Source: Agriotes lineatus (taxonomy: Eukaryota > Arthropoda > Insecta > Coleoptera > Elateridae). Taken from it: DNA of 64,000 nt. Below the pieces are notes generated by a model. That model saw nothing but the letters and a program-made list of their open reading frames with translations. It ran no database searches and had not been told where the DNA came from. The position numbers and the translations under genes are program-made. The stretch is from assembly GCA_940337035.1 (NCBI GenBank), contig CALNHX010002790.1, forward strand, positions 62,001 to 126,000. Direction: 5' to 3'. This document shows positions 21,956 to 32,900 of the stretch, in pieces. How positions within the stretch are numbered: position 1 is the stretch's first letter; each line of letters opens with the position of its first letter.

Positions 21956-24383
21956 TCTTCTGCAATTTCGCCTGCCAAAATTGTGACAATTTTATCTAAA
22001 ATTGTATAGCCTTTTTTTTTGAAAAACCTTACATTTAAAAAGAACTATTTGACCAATTCGCCCAGGTGCTACACAAACAGCATCTTTGAAATTATTAACA
22101 AAAAATTTGTTCGCAAGGTATATTCATCGGGAACGTGCTTGTGACTATATTTATCGAGGAACATTTTGAAGAAACTATTTTGTTATTTTTTCAGTGGTAG
22201 GTTAGGTTTTGCAAAGATCGAAATTAAACTGTGCTTGTTCCCTGTTACCCGAAGTAGATGTAAACGAAGTTACAATTGTCTGTTGTTTGGTCTAATTTTT
22301 GTACTTCTTTAATATTGTTCTTGATGCAAAGTGGTTTTTATATGTGGAATGACGTATTTCGTTGTGGCACTGAATTGAAAATTTTACTAGGTACTTAAAT
22401 AATTTTAAAGAACTTTATAAACTCTTAGCGTCTTAATACAAGCTTTGCAAAATAATTTATATATTTTAATTCATTATGGCCTCTGACACAAAGGATGATG
22501 GGCGTTCCCCAGATCGTATCGCCAGATCGGCCGTATCGCTCTTGTCTGTATTTTAAATTAAAATCATACAAATTGAGGAATAACCGAGTATTCTGCGTGT
22601 GTGTTAACTAAAATAATTAAAGGTAGTAATACCCTAGTTTTTTAGGAATTTTGGAAAACCACTGTACTGACTGCGTTTTTAAGCCCGTCACCGTACAAGG
22701 GCAAACGGAATGCAAACAAAAGATATGCTCGCAAACACACCAGATTGAAATATTCTATTACGAAATGAATTAGGCGGAAAATAAATCCAAATTGAAAACT
22801 TAAAAATAAGTACTAATAAGCACAAAAATCCGAAATATGCATAAAAAGGCAAAAAAATCAAAAAAGCATAAAAAAGTTTGTGTCAAATACTTGAATTTCC
22901 TGCAATTCGTAAACATTTTTAGAAATTATTTTCCTGCTTTTAATATTCAGGATAAGCTTAATGCTTAAAAATCCGCTCTCGAGTGATTACAAACCTATAC
23001 AGCATGTACTAATTTTATTCAACAATAAATATTAAAATAAAATTAATATTCAGTACTTAATTGTTCCTCAACATTTCAAATAGCTTCATATTTCGTATGA
23101 AATGTCTGGTTTGTAAAAAAGGTTATATAGGTAGATTGGCCAACTGTCCGCCAAAAAATCGCCATATGAGATTTTTTTTTAATTTCTCAAAAAAACCACG
23201 TCAATAATTTGTGCTTGTCTAAAACCTATTTAGCCCCTATCATATATACCAAGTGATTGTTACTTATTTAGAAAATGGAGTTTTTCGAAATTGTCAAAAA
23301 CCAAAAAGTGCTATTTTTCGGAAATTTAAGTAAGATTTCAGTGAGATTTTTTTAGAGTTTGTTATCTTCAGCTAACTGAACAATCTCAAGGCCAGAAAAC
23401 ACTTAATTTTTTTAACTTTAGTTGAAGTAAAATTTTAATTTTTTTAATATTTTTCAAAATTTCACATCCCAAGACAATATTAAAATTAAATTTTTTTCTG
23501 TGAAAACTTTTAACGATTTATAATTGGAAAAAATAATATAAATGTTAATTATTTCTTTAGTTTTTTACTATTTACAGAAAAGTAGTATGTTTGCATAATT
23601 GTTACGTTTTCTATGCAAAGCGCTTTTTAGGCGAAATATTTTTCAATTGTAATTAGTATCTATTTAAATGGCTTCTAGAAACTCTAATCTAGCCCTGTTA
23701 GTGAATTACTGTTACAAAAATCCTGTAAATGTTCTTTTACAGTTGTCTAAATGAGATTTTTTAGAACATGTAAATTGGATAAAAAATTATCAAAAAATTT
23801 CACACCGGTTGCCCCAGGCCAATAAATTTTAAAATCTCATTATTTAAGGTGCCGAATGCTTTCGAGACACTGGAATGAATAATTATCAAATCGTTTGTGC
23901 TAATAAGTAAATGCCATAAATTCCTTCTTAATTTTTTTTTAACTTAACAAAAAACCAGTGGGGGAACGCCGTTCACCCTCGACTACACACCCCTGGTAAA
24001 AAATGGCCTGGTCAAAATACCAAATAAATTCTGCAAGAATAGCTTTCTTTCTGTGCGAACTGAACGTGCGTGTCAACTTTAAAGGGAAGTTAAACAAAGC
24101 AACGTTTCTTGTATTAGCATTTTAGGGATTCAGAATGACGTCACGTAAACTAATATGCAAACACAAGGTCACATTGATTTTAAACTTTAAAGAGCCTACC
24201 TACTGTGTGCGATGCTTCCGAGCTAAACATTGTCGTACGCAGTACACAACCACGCCGTAAATGTTTCCTTGTTTGGATGCACGTAAAAGACTTATATTTA
24301 ACAGTTAATTGTGACTTCCACGATGAGCGACTGTATGTGTGTCATTATCGATTTTATTTGATAAACCTGTGTCACAATAGATA
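21956..24383. other. AT-rich stretch without supported gene
   Basis: No reading frame with recognisable similarity on either strand. Poly-A and poly-T runs and AAAAAAGCATAAAAAG-type motifs (22830-22880) suggest old, unclassified repeats. Confidence 0.5.
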
Positions 24384-25957
24384 AACTCCTGGACAAAATT
24401 AACGCACCACTTTATTAAACTTTTATAATTACAATATTATAGTTAAAATTATAATGAAAATTACATGAATGCTTATAAATTAGGTTTGTGTAATCATTTG
24501 CGAAAGAAATCAGCCAAACATGACCTTATTTTAAATCATTTTTGATTTAAGAACTTTTTTTGTTGAAAACGCGTGAAATGTGAAAACATAAAAAAATCGA
24601 AAACAATAGAATTAATGGATTTAATGCGACATTAATACCGTGTATGCCCTCCTCTACTTCTAATTACGGCATTCATGCGCCTTGGCATGCTGGAGATTAG
24701 ATTTTCAATAATTTCTTGGGGAATATTCTCCCATTCTGCAATTACTGCATCTACCAGTTCATTGTGGTTGGCAGGTGGGGGTGTACGACTTCGAACCTTT
24801 TTTTTTAGAGCTTCCCATAGATGCTCTATGGGATTTAAATCGGGGCTGTTAGGTGGCCAATCCATTAACGGAATATCAACAGTATTCAAGTAGTCGATAA
24901 CATGTCTAGCCACGTGGATACGAGCATTATCTTGCATGAATAAAAAATTGGGTCCCACGAAGGGAGCAAATGGCATTACATGTTGAACTATGATGTTTTC
25001 CAGATAATAATCCGCATTCATAGACCTTACACGTATAGGGACCAACTCTGTGCGACCGTTGAAGAAGATTCCCCCCCAAAACATTACAGATCCACCACCA
25101 AAACGGACCCTTGGAGTGATATTGCAACTTGCAAATCTCTCTCCTTCCCTTCGCCAGACACGCTCGCGTCCATCAGGAGATGTGAGGCTAACCCTCATTT
25201 CATCTGAGAATAAAACCTTCTTCCAATCATTAACAATCCAGTGTTGATGATTTCTGGCAAAACGCAATCTTTGAATTTTGTGATCTCTGGTGAGTAATAG
25301 TTTTTTTGCTGGTCTTCTGCTGCTTAATCCAGCTTCATTTAAACGTCTTCTGACTGTTCGAGACGATATTACAAGATTGCGAACAGCTGCAAGCTCATTC
25401 CTTAACACAGTACTAGTGATTCTCCTGTTTCTTAGAGCGGATTGCCTAAGAAAACGCTCATCCCTTGGATTGGTTCGTCATTTTCGCCGTTGCCCTGGTC
25501 TTCGAATATGAGATCCTGTCTCGTTAAATCGTGTAACCATGCGACTTATGCTGGAATGATGCCTTCCTATCAAATTTGCAAAAAAACGCATCGAGTATCC
25601 TTCATCCAGCAAAGTTGATACCCTTACTGCCTCTTCCACGGATAAATTTCTTGGACGATTCATTTTTCAAGTTTAAAACACTCGTAACTGATACAATCGA
25701 TAACAAAAACAAACTTGATGACTAAAGATAACTTGTCTTAATAAGCAGTTTCCGATCAGATTTTAAATCAATTTTTGGTAAAAGTGACTTTAATTGACAA
25801 TTGTAATCTTAAAACAAAACATTTCTTGACAGCATTTGTTTGAAACATCAGAGGAGGTCCAAAGGCTACTTGCAAGACAGTTAGTAAACTAAAAGTTATC
25901 AATTTCTCGGAATTAAAAAGAAATATAATAGTGGTGCGTTAATTTTGTCCAGGAGTT
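24384..25957. mobile_element. Tc1-family transposon (1,574 bp), near complete
   Basis: Terminal inverted repeats begin AACTCCTGGACAAAATTAAC on the left and match the complement of the right end through at least 27 bp. TA flanks both ends (24382-24383 and 25958-25959). Length and layout are standard for Tc1. The single transposase gene on the minus strand carries one premature stop. Confidence 0.92.
24632..25663 (-). pseudogene. Tc1 transposase with single premature stop
   Basis: The frame would span 343 codons, normal for Tc1. It starts MNRPRNLSVEEAVRVSTLLD, with an N-terminal paired-like HTH (GRHHSSISRMVTRF), then a TGA at 25478-25480 after codon 61, after which the same frame stays open to 24632. 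The catalytic core shows the first Asp in VLFSDEMRVSL, the second in FMQDNARIHVARHV and the Glu in NPIEHLWEALKKKV, a DD34E layout. WPPNSPDLNPIE is intact. Inactivation is by one nonsense codon; read-through or complementation in trans by another copy cannot be excluded. Confidence 0.9.
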
Positions 25958-25959
25958 TA

Positions 25960-26884
25960 TTTATGCATTAAGGGAGATATGAATTATGTTTTTCCCCGAG
26001 ATCTGTAAGGCAACCGAAGGTAAAAAACATGAATATCTCCCGTGGTGCATACAATATTTTTTTTCTCCAACCACACGAATAAGACGCCATATTGTCGAAT
26101 AATTTTGTATAAAAAGTAAGTCATTTCGGGATGTCCACCAATTACCTTGGCAACTGTACACTTTTCGATTCATATTTGCACTAGTACAAAAATGGACGCA
26201 AGATAGGGTTTACATGGTAAATTTGAAATAAAAAACAAAGGCTTCGTCAATATTCGGCAATCGTCGTCGTTGTTGTTTATTTTTGCCATAAATGTTGGAT
26301 TCTAAATAATAAGTCATATTAACGAATTTATGAGTAATTGAAGAAAAAATAGTATGTTTCATTCGCACAAAAAATGCGTTTTCGGGACGCGTATAAGACT
26401 CACCGTACTCCGGTGCGTGTCGTCGTCCGGTGATCTTACTTGTCCCAAAATCATGCTTTTCTTGTACTAATGAAACAAATAACTAATTTACTAGCACATT
26501 AGTAAGAATAGTATGAAATTTCAAAATGTCATAATGACATTTAAAATTAGAATATGTAAGTATAGTGCTCCTATAAAAATAGTGAAACAAATATTTTGAT
26601 AGTTATCTATGAAAGTTTAGGAGGCATGTGTATTATGAAATCAGAAAACCAAAATATTATAACCTGACAAGACACTAATGACAAATAGAACCTAACCTCA
26701 AATATTTGGTCTGTTATTTTGCCTTTGTAATTATAAAAATTTTTTTATTATTAAAAACTGAATAAATACAAAACATACGAGAAAACACTACAATGGCACT
26801 TGGCAGTATATAATATTTATGTAACAGATAACTGAGTAAAACTAATGCATAGTAAAACAGCAACAAACACTGAAGAAAACGAAG
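25960..26884. other. No supported gene; diverged inverted repeat at 26352-26475
   Basis: AT-rich. GTTTCATTCGCACAAAAAAT at 26357 and the complement of the region ending ACTAATGAAAC (26475) form diverged arms around a CpG-rich core. This is suggestive of another palindromic MITE, but without a confirmed target duplication. Confidence 0.3.
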
Positions 26885-27215
26885 TTATATTAAAAATAGG
26901 TTAGTCGTCAGCGCGTCACTGGATTCGGCAAAATCTGAAATATCGCTTTCGTCATTAACATTTATTATTATTAATGAGGAAACTTCTACGTTGCAAGAAT
27001 AACAATTTTCAATATCAATAACGTGTTGTAGACATTTGTTCCAAAAGTAAGTATCAATTTGATTTACTGCTAGCCTAATATGATCTAAAACCGTATTGCT
27101 CAAATTTGGTGAAGTATTTAATGCTCGAACTTTTATGTTTTAACTGGCTCCAGACAAGTTCAATGGGATTTAGTATGCAGTAATACGGTGGCAATCTTAA
27201 TACCGTATGATTGTT
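26885..27215 (-). pseudogene. IS630-like DDE transposase C-terminus, degraded
   Basis: The minus strand encodes LRLPPYYCILNPIELVWSQL (27150-27210), equivalent to the RLPPYHCDLNPIExIWSxxK block holding the final catalytic Glu. After a frameshift, an open segment SNTVLDHIRLAVNQIDTYFW to 26885 matches the trailing helical region of the same proteins. Nothing upstream of the block survives. Confidence 0.6.
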
Positions 27216-28379
27216 CTGTGCTGTCAACTGTATCTGTCAGTTCTGTTGAGTTCTGTCACTCGTCACTGATGTTTGAACTAAGGTACTATTAAAGTTCTCT
27301 AGTTTGAACCACGTGCGTTTTAGTTAACGGTGTTTTCGTTTCGATTTTTTCTGATTTATTTTTATTTGTTTAAAAACCAGTCTTTTTAAGACAGATAAAA
27401 TTAAACAACATGATCGTTGTTTTTCCGACTTACCGTATGTTGACTGAAAAGTAACTAGAATTTGAATTTGCCGAACTCAAAATGGCGGACAAGCTTGCTC
27501 GTGTAGTAAATATAGTACCTTAATAAAAACGATTTCTATAATTTTTATAAAAGCAGGCATTTCATTGGATGTTAACGGCTAAGCCCAGCCTATTATGTAT
27601 TTGAAACTGCTGTTTGAAAACTTAACACTTAACCTCATTTTTAACGTGTATCTTGGATAGACGCATGTAATTTTCATGTCAATTTGATTTTATTTAATTA
27701 AAAATGACAGGCACGTCTTCTAACGAACAAAAACCACCACTTCAATGGAATTATGCCAGCGTGAATCCACTTTATAAGCGATTCGTATATAAACCTAACC
27801 CTAACCGAACATTTAAGTGTATTTTTATTTTATTTCAAGAAGAGCATATCATATTAAACTTATTGTAAAGCGAAAAAGGGAAGCATACAGACTTGCAAAA
27901 CGGGCGGCAACCGCAAATCAAAACACTGCAATCCAACCTTACTTTTCACGTTTTTATAAAAACTTTGGACACAATTTTGGCAGTGGAAAATGCCTTAAAA
28001 CTATTTTATCTACGACAGTGTGTAAAATTGCCTTTTAGTTGGCAGTTTTAGGTTTGTAAAACGACTGTTCAATAACATGTTTTCATTAGTTTACGTCGTT
28101 AATAGCAACGTGCTTAAAAAATTTCATTCGACCCGTAGTTCGTAGCAACGTGTTTTAAAATTTTTAAAACACTCAAATTTAAGACCGGTTGCTATTAATT
28201 CTAATTTACATGTAAAATATTTTTTATATTTACCGTGTTTTCTAGATTCTATCGTAGATAAAATATTGTAGGATACACATGCGTAAAGCATGTTTAGTCA
28301 CTCGCGGGGCTTAAAACGCTCGCTCTCTGTCTAATAAGGAAGGATAATTTTCAAGGCTGAAATTATAACAACACTTATT
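27216..28379. other. No supported gene
   Basis: Short open frames begin at 27704 (54 codons) and 27817 (73 codons) without recognisable similarity. A small inverted pair (TTAATAGCAAC at 28100 and GTTGCTATTAA at 28187) could be MITE ends but lacks further support. Confidence 0.4.
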
Positions 28380-28856
28380 ATTGTTTCTTTTTAAACTGCT
28401 ACGTACCATACCTAATGATAGCATTTAACAGTTCTAATTTCATTCTATTTCCAAGTTTTGACTTATTAAAAATTCCAGATTGCGAGGTAATTATTTTGTG
28501 GCCGATAAAGCCGCTAACTGCAAAGAATGGCACAGGCCACGTATATGTACTAAATCTGGGTTATATTCTTTGAGCTTTGCATATACTCCGTTATTTATTC
28601 CTACCATCACTGAAGCCTTGTCTGTGCCTATTCCTTGCTTTTTACGCATGTCTAAATTAGACCATTCAATAATTTCATTAATGCATCAACAATCCCGGAA
28701 GATCACGCGTTTGTAATTCAATTAAACCGAAAATACTGGTAACCACTTTGCAGTCGTTTGCACTATAATAAATTACAGAGCACCCTAAATACTTCGTTAC
28801 TGTCAAATCGGTAGATTCGTCGATTAGGGCGCTATAGAAACTATTGCCAATATCTT
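28380..28856 (-). pseudogene. hAT/ZMYM-type transposase (DUF4371-like) fragment
   Basis: The minus strand from 28855 reads DIGNSFYSALIDESTDLTVT, then YLGCSVIYYS, a frame change, KASVMVGINNGVYAKL, and HIRGLCHSLQLAALSAT followed by a stop. These are the D-E-S-T-D, D-G-A-S-x-M-x-G-xx-N-G-V and C-H-S-L-x-L-A blocks of DUF4371/hAT-like transposases. The aspartate of the second block is Lys here. The frame is cut exactly at 28856 by the left LTR of the BEL element. Confidence 0.7.
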
Positions 28857-29662
28857 TGTTTGATTCACACAGATGCGTGCATCAAAACCTTTTTGATTAT
28901 AATTAATCACGTAATTCAAGTCATAACTGTTTTATCTCATTCAAAGGTCGTGGTAAAGCCAAATTTGCATCTTGCCGTATTTGTTTGCCTCTGTTAATGT
29001 TGGAAAGGAATTTGTAAGCTTCCCTTAATGGCTTTAAAGCGGATGGATACATTTTCTACTAGAACTTAAGCCGACTTAGCATATTTGGGAATCATGGGTT
29101 TATGGATTTCGTTCAATTGCCTCATTGAGAGAGCTTAGCATTAAGGTTTCTTAGAATAAGCATTTTTCCTAAATAACGTGCGATGCTCCGATTGGCTACG
29201 CAGGATCGCCTCAGCCAATAGTGTTTGAGCTTGCCCCTCCTTCAATTGGCGAGTTCGTCTCGCTGTAAATTCAGAGTTAGTTAGATCCAGAGCCTCGAGG
29301 AAGCAAGTTCAGCTATACTTCGTGCTAGTTTGCGTTTCGGTCTAACTCCCTGGTAAAGACGTTTCCAGGTTGTTTTGTGTTACGGTTACGCGCAATTCGC
29401 TATTTTCGCGTGGCCAATCCAAGCGTGTCACAACAGTTGAAGCTTTTGTAAAAAGCCATCGGTCCATCAGTGACGTTTGTAATCGTTGTTATTCAATATA
29501 CTCGTGTTTGTTAAGTCTTGTTTCACTCCAACAACTAACTGAACCCAAGTTAGGGTTATTAAGTGGCAGTTCCCGGCAATCCCATTGAACCGGAACTCGC
29601 AGTGGATTAATTGGGGGCCCCATTCGTGGAAGCCTCTTATCAAGTTAATCGTACAAAAAACA
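28857..29662 (+). repeat. BEL 5' LTR
   Basis: It begins TGTTTGATTCACACAGATGC and ends ACAAAAAACA. Two inverted CCAAT boxes (GATTGGCT and AGCCAATAG) lie around 29188-29220, in the likely promoter part. Confidence 0.93.
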
Positions 29663-29663
29663 T

Positions 29664-29684
29664 TGGTCCTTCGAGCCGGATTTG
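29664..29684 (+). other. BEL primer-binding site (tRNA-Tyr)
   Basis: TGGTCCTTCGAGCCGGATTT, one base after the LTR, is complementary to the 3' end of animal tRNA-Tyr (TCCGGCTCGAAGGA plus CCA). The match to tRNA-Tyr is from general knowledge of that tRNA. Confidence 0.75.
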
Positions 29685-29941
29685 GAAGAAGCTAAAAAAC
29701 GCGAGTGTACAAGTTTCCAGTAGCTGGTGGATGCAATCGCTCCAACATCATTTCGTCGGAGAGCGTCAAGAAGCTTCGCCAACACCAGGAAATTCAACCA
29801 TCGAGAGCTTACACCGAGTCCAGGTCCCACGTCAAGCGGCAGCGATCGGCAGCGGGTTGGTTTTCTGTTCGTCAAGAAGTTACTACGTTCTCAAATCAAA
29901 AGTAAGTCCTTTTCCATTACACCTTCGTTTAGTGTTGTTTT

Positions 29942-32900
29942 TTGCTTGTGTCAGTCATGGTGGAAACTCGTTCGACATCAGCGGTCATGTCGGAAACTCG
30001 CGCTTTAACCACTCGTTGCAAATTCATAAAAGCCAAAGTAGATCGTTTCGAAACTCTATTTCATAGAATTTCTTCGTCCAGCCCCGTGAAGGCTCACGAG
30101 GTCGGCAACTTGTCAGAAGAGTTTAGTTGTTTCCAAAATTTGTTGGATGAGTATGAGAAGTCAATGGAGGGCCTAATGGAGGCCGACGCTGAACACTTTG
30201 ATGAACTTTTCAATGAATTCGACTCTTTTATGACTCATTTTAGCGAGATTAGTAGCACAGTCAAGGAATTCTTATCAAAAAATAAGATCAGTCCGGGTAT
30301 AAAACCTAATCTAGGTCAAAATTCTTTGCAAAGTGGCCCTTCAGGAGAGCTCGCTGGATTAAGATTACCACCCTTAGATTTGCCTTCATTTTCGGGGAAA
30401 TTCGAGAATTGGGTTCAATTTCATGACTCCTTTACGTCGCTTATTCATAACAACGCTAATTTGACCAACGTTCAGAAATTTTACTATTTGATTTCTTCCC
30501 TTAAGGGAGAAGCTGCTAGTTCAATCTCGTCGTTAAAAGTTACCAACGATAACTATACCATTGCTTGGGATATCCTAGTCAAGCGATTTGAAAATAAGAA
30601 ACTGATAGTAAAATCAAACATAAATGCGTTATTCAGTTTAGAGAGCGTAAAAAAGGATTCACATTCGTCTGTTCAAAGGCTGCTCGATAGTGTAGTTAGA
30701 ATTTTGGAAATTTTAAAGGCGTACGGGGAACCCACAGTCGACACCATACTAATACACATCATAGTTTCGAAGCTCAGCTCAGCAATGCAGACTGACTGGG
30801 AATTATACAAACATGCCGGACAATTTCCTACTTTGCGAGAGTTGTTAGATTTTTTAGAGAGCAAAAGTCACTTATTAGGTTCGCTGGAAGCTGCGAAAAT
30901 AGGTTCGAGTTTGGGAAATCAGGGATCCGAGCAAAAAAGTCATGCACGCGCTCATGTAGCCAGAGAGCAAGGTAATCACTCTTGTGATTTTTGCAAAAAT
31001 AGTAATCATTCGATTAGCGCTTGCGAATCTTTTTCAAAATTGTCGGTAAACGCTCGTATCGAAGAGGCGCGTCGTTTGAAATTATGCAACAATTGTCTCA
31101 AGCCCGGACATTTCGTGGTAAAATGCACATCGTCGAGATGCCGCGTATGCAGAAAAAAGCACCATGCTTTACTGTGTTTGCGTCCAAAGCGTGACGCGCA
31201 CGAAAATATTCCGTCGCCGCGTCCTGGACCGCCAGAAGCCAGCAGCGGCACAAGGGAGGTCGGGGCCGTCGCCCCGAGCGAGGCACCCGTCGCATCCGTT
31301 TCAGCAGCCTGTAGCCGTCCTGCAATCGCGGCGCCAGCGCAAGTTTTATTGTCCACGGTTAGCGTATTCGTAGAAGGATCCTCCGGGTCATTTTCCCGGG
31401 CAAAAGCTCTTTTGGACCCCGGATCCCAACTTAACTTAGTTAGCGCCGACTTGTGTCAAAATTTGAAAATTGAGAAACGAGGTAATGTCACCTCACTGTC
31501 GGGTGTTGGTGCCAGGGCTCTGAACGCTGAATTCAGGGCAAACGTTCGAATCCGCTCCCGCAACGGGAAGTACGAGGACATTTTGAGCTGTGTTGTGTTA
31601 GACAAAATTACGGACCCTCTGCCGGCCCTTGCTTTCTCGTTGAGGGATTTGAAGATCCCACCAAACATTGTGCTAGCCGATTCAGATTGTAATACACCGG
31701 GAAAGATTGATCTTTTATTAGGCGCGAATGTCTTTTGGCAAGTGCTCTGTCAGGGACAGGTGAAATTGGGCCCAGAGAAGCCATTCTTAACAAAAACTCT
31801 TTTTGGTTGGGTTTTAGGCGGAAACATGAACGTCGAAAATCGAGCGCTCATGCTTTCAAATAGAGTTCATTTAAGTGTAGCCGGCATCGAGCACGGCATT
31901 CAGAGATTTTGGGAAATCGAGGGGGCTTACGGTTCATCCGGCCGACTCTCTGCTGATGACAAATTTTGCGAAGACCATTTTCAATCGACTACGAAACGGG
32001 CGTCGCCGGAGCCGCGTAGGTTCATCGTGAGCATACCTTTCAGGAAAGATGCTCCATCGCTGGGAGACTCGCGCGGTATAGCGTTAAAGCGTTTCTATTC
32101 ATTAGAAAACAAATTGTCAAAAAATCCCGAGTTGAAAACCGCGTATTCCGCATTTCTCAAAGAATACGAGTCGCTTGGTCACTTGAGCAAGGTGGACGAC
32201 GAAGCGAGCCTTCCTCATCCTCGGTTTTATTTACCACATTTGCCAGTCATAAAGGAGGACAGTTCAACGACCAAACATCGCGTTGTTTTTGACGGCAGTT
32301 GTGCGTCCTCCTCCGGAGTATCGCTTAACGACCTTCAACATAAGGGCCCAGTGGTCCAGCAGTCGTTGTTTGCAATTCTTTGTCGCTTTAGGCAATTCAA
32401 GTACGTGCTGAAAGCAGATTGCGCCAAAATGTATAGGCAAATTCTCGTGGACCCCTCGCAGACGCAATACCAATTAATTTTATGGCGTGACGACAAAACC
32501 TCAGCGGTAAAATGCTTCAAATTATTAACGGTCACCTACGGTACTAAATCAGCCTCGTACCTAGCAACTAGGTGCTTGATACAAATCGCCCAGGAAATCG
32601 AAGCATCGCTTCCAGAGGCCTCATTAAGAATTAGCCGGGATTTTTATGTAGATGACCTACTGACTGGTTTTGAAAATAGGGCGGAAGCCATAAAAACGCA
32701 ATTCGAAATTAGTAGCGCTTTGTCGGGGTACGGGTTTGAATTGCGAAAGTGGGCATCCAACGACAGTGAAGTAGCTAGCGCCATTGGTGTAGATCGCGGC
32801 AGCGTAGAGCCCATTTCTTTGACGGAAGACGCCACGGAGAAAACTCTCGGCATTTTTTGGGATACTCGGCGGGACGTGCTAAGTTACAGAGTGAACCCTA

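Noticed and set aside
27282..27525. Inverted AGGTACTAT / ATAGTACCT pair as a possible MITE
   Set aside because: Only 9 bp of arms, and the flanking trinucleotides TAA and TTA are not a direct duplication.
27480..27530. Start codon MADKLARVV as a host gene start
   Set aside because: The frame ends after 13 codons without a splice donor.
31006..31373. Open frames on both strands within the BEL region 31.0-31.4 kb
   Set aside because: They overlap the zinc-knuckle to protease linker of the intact gag-pol frame and arise from its locally high GC content.
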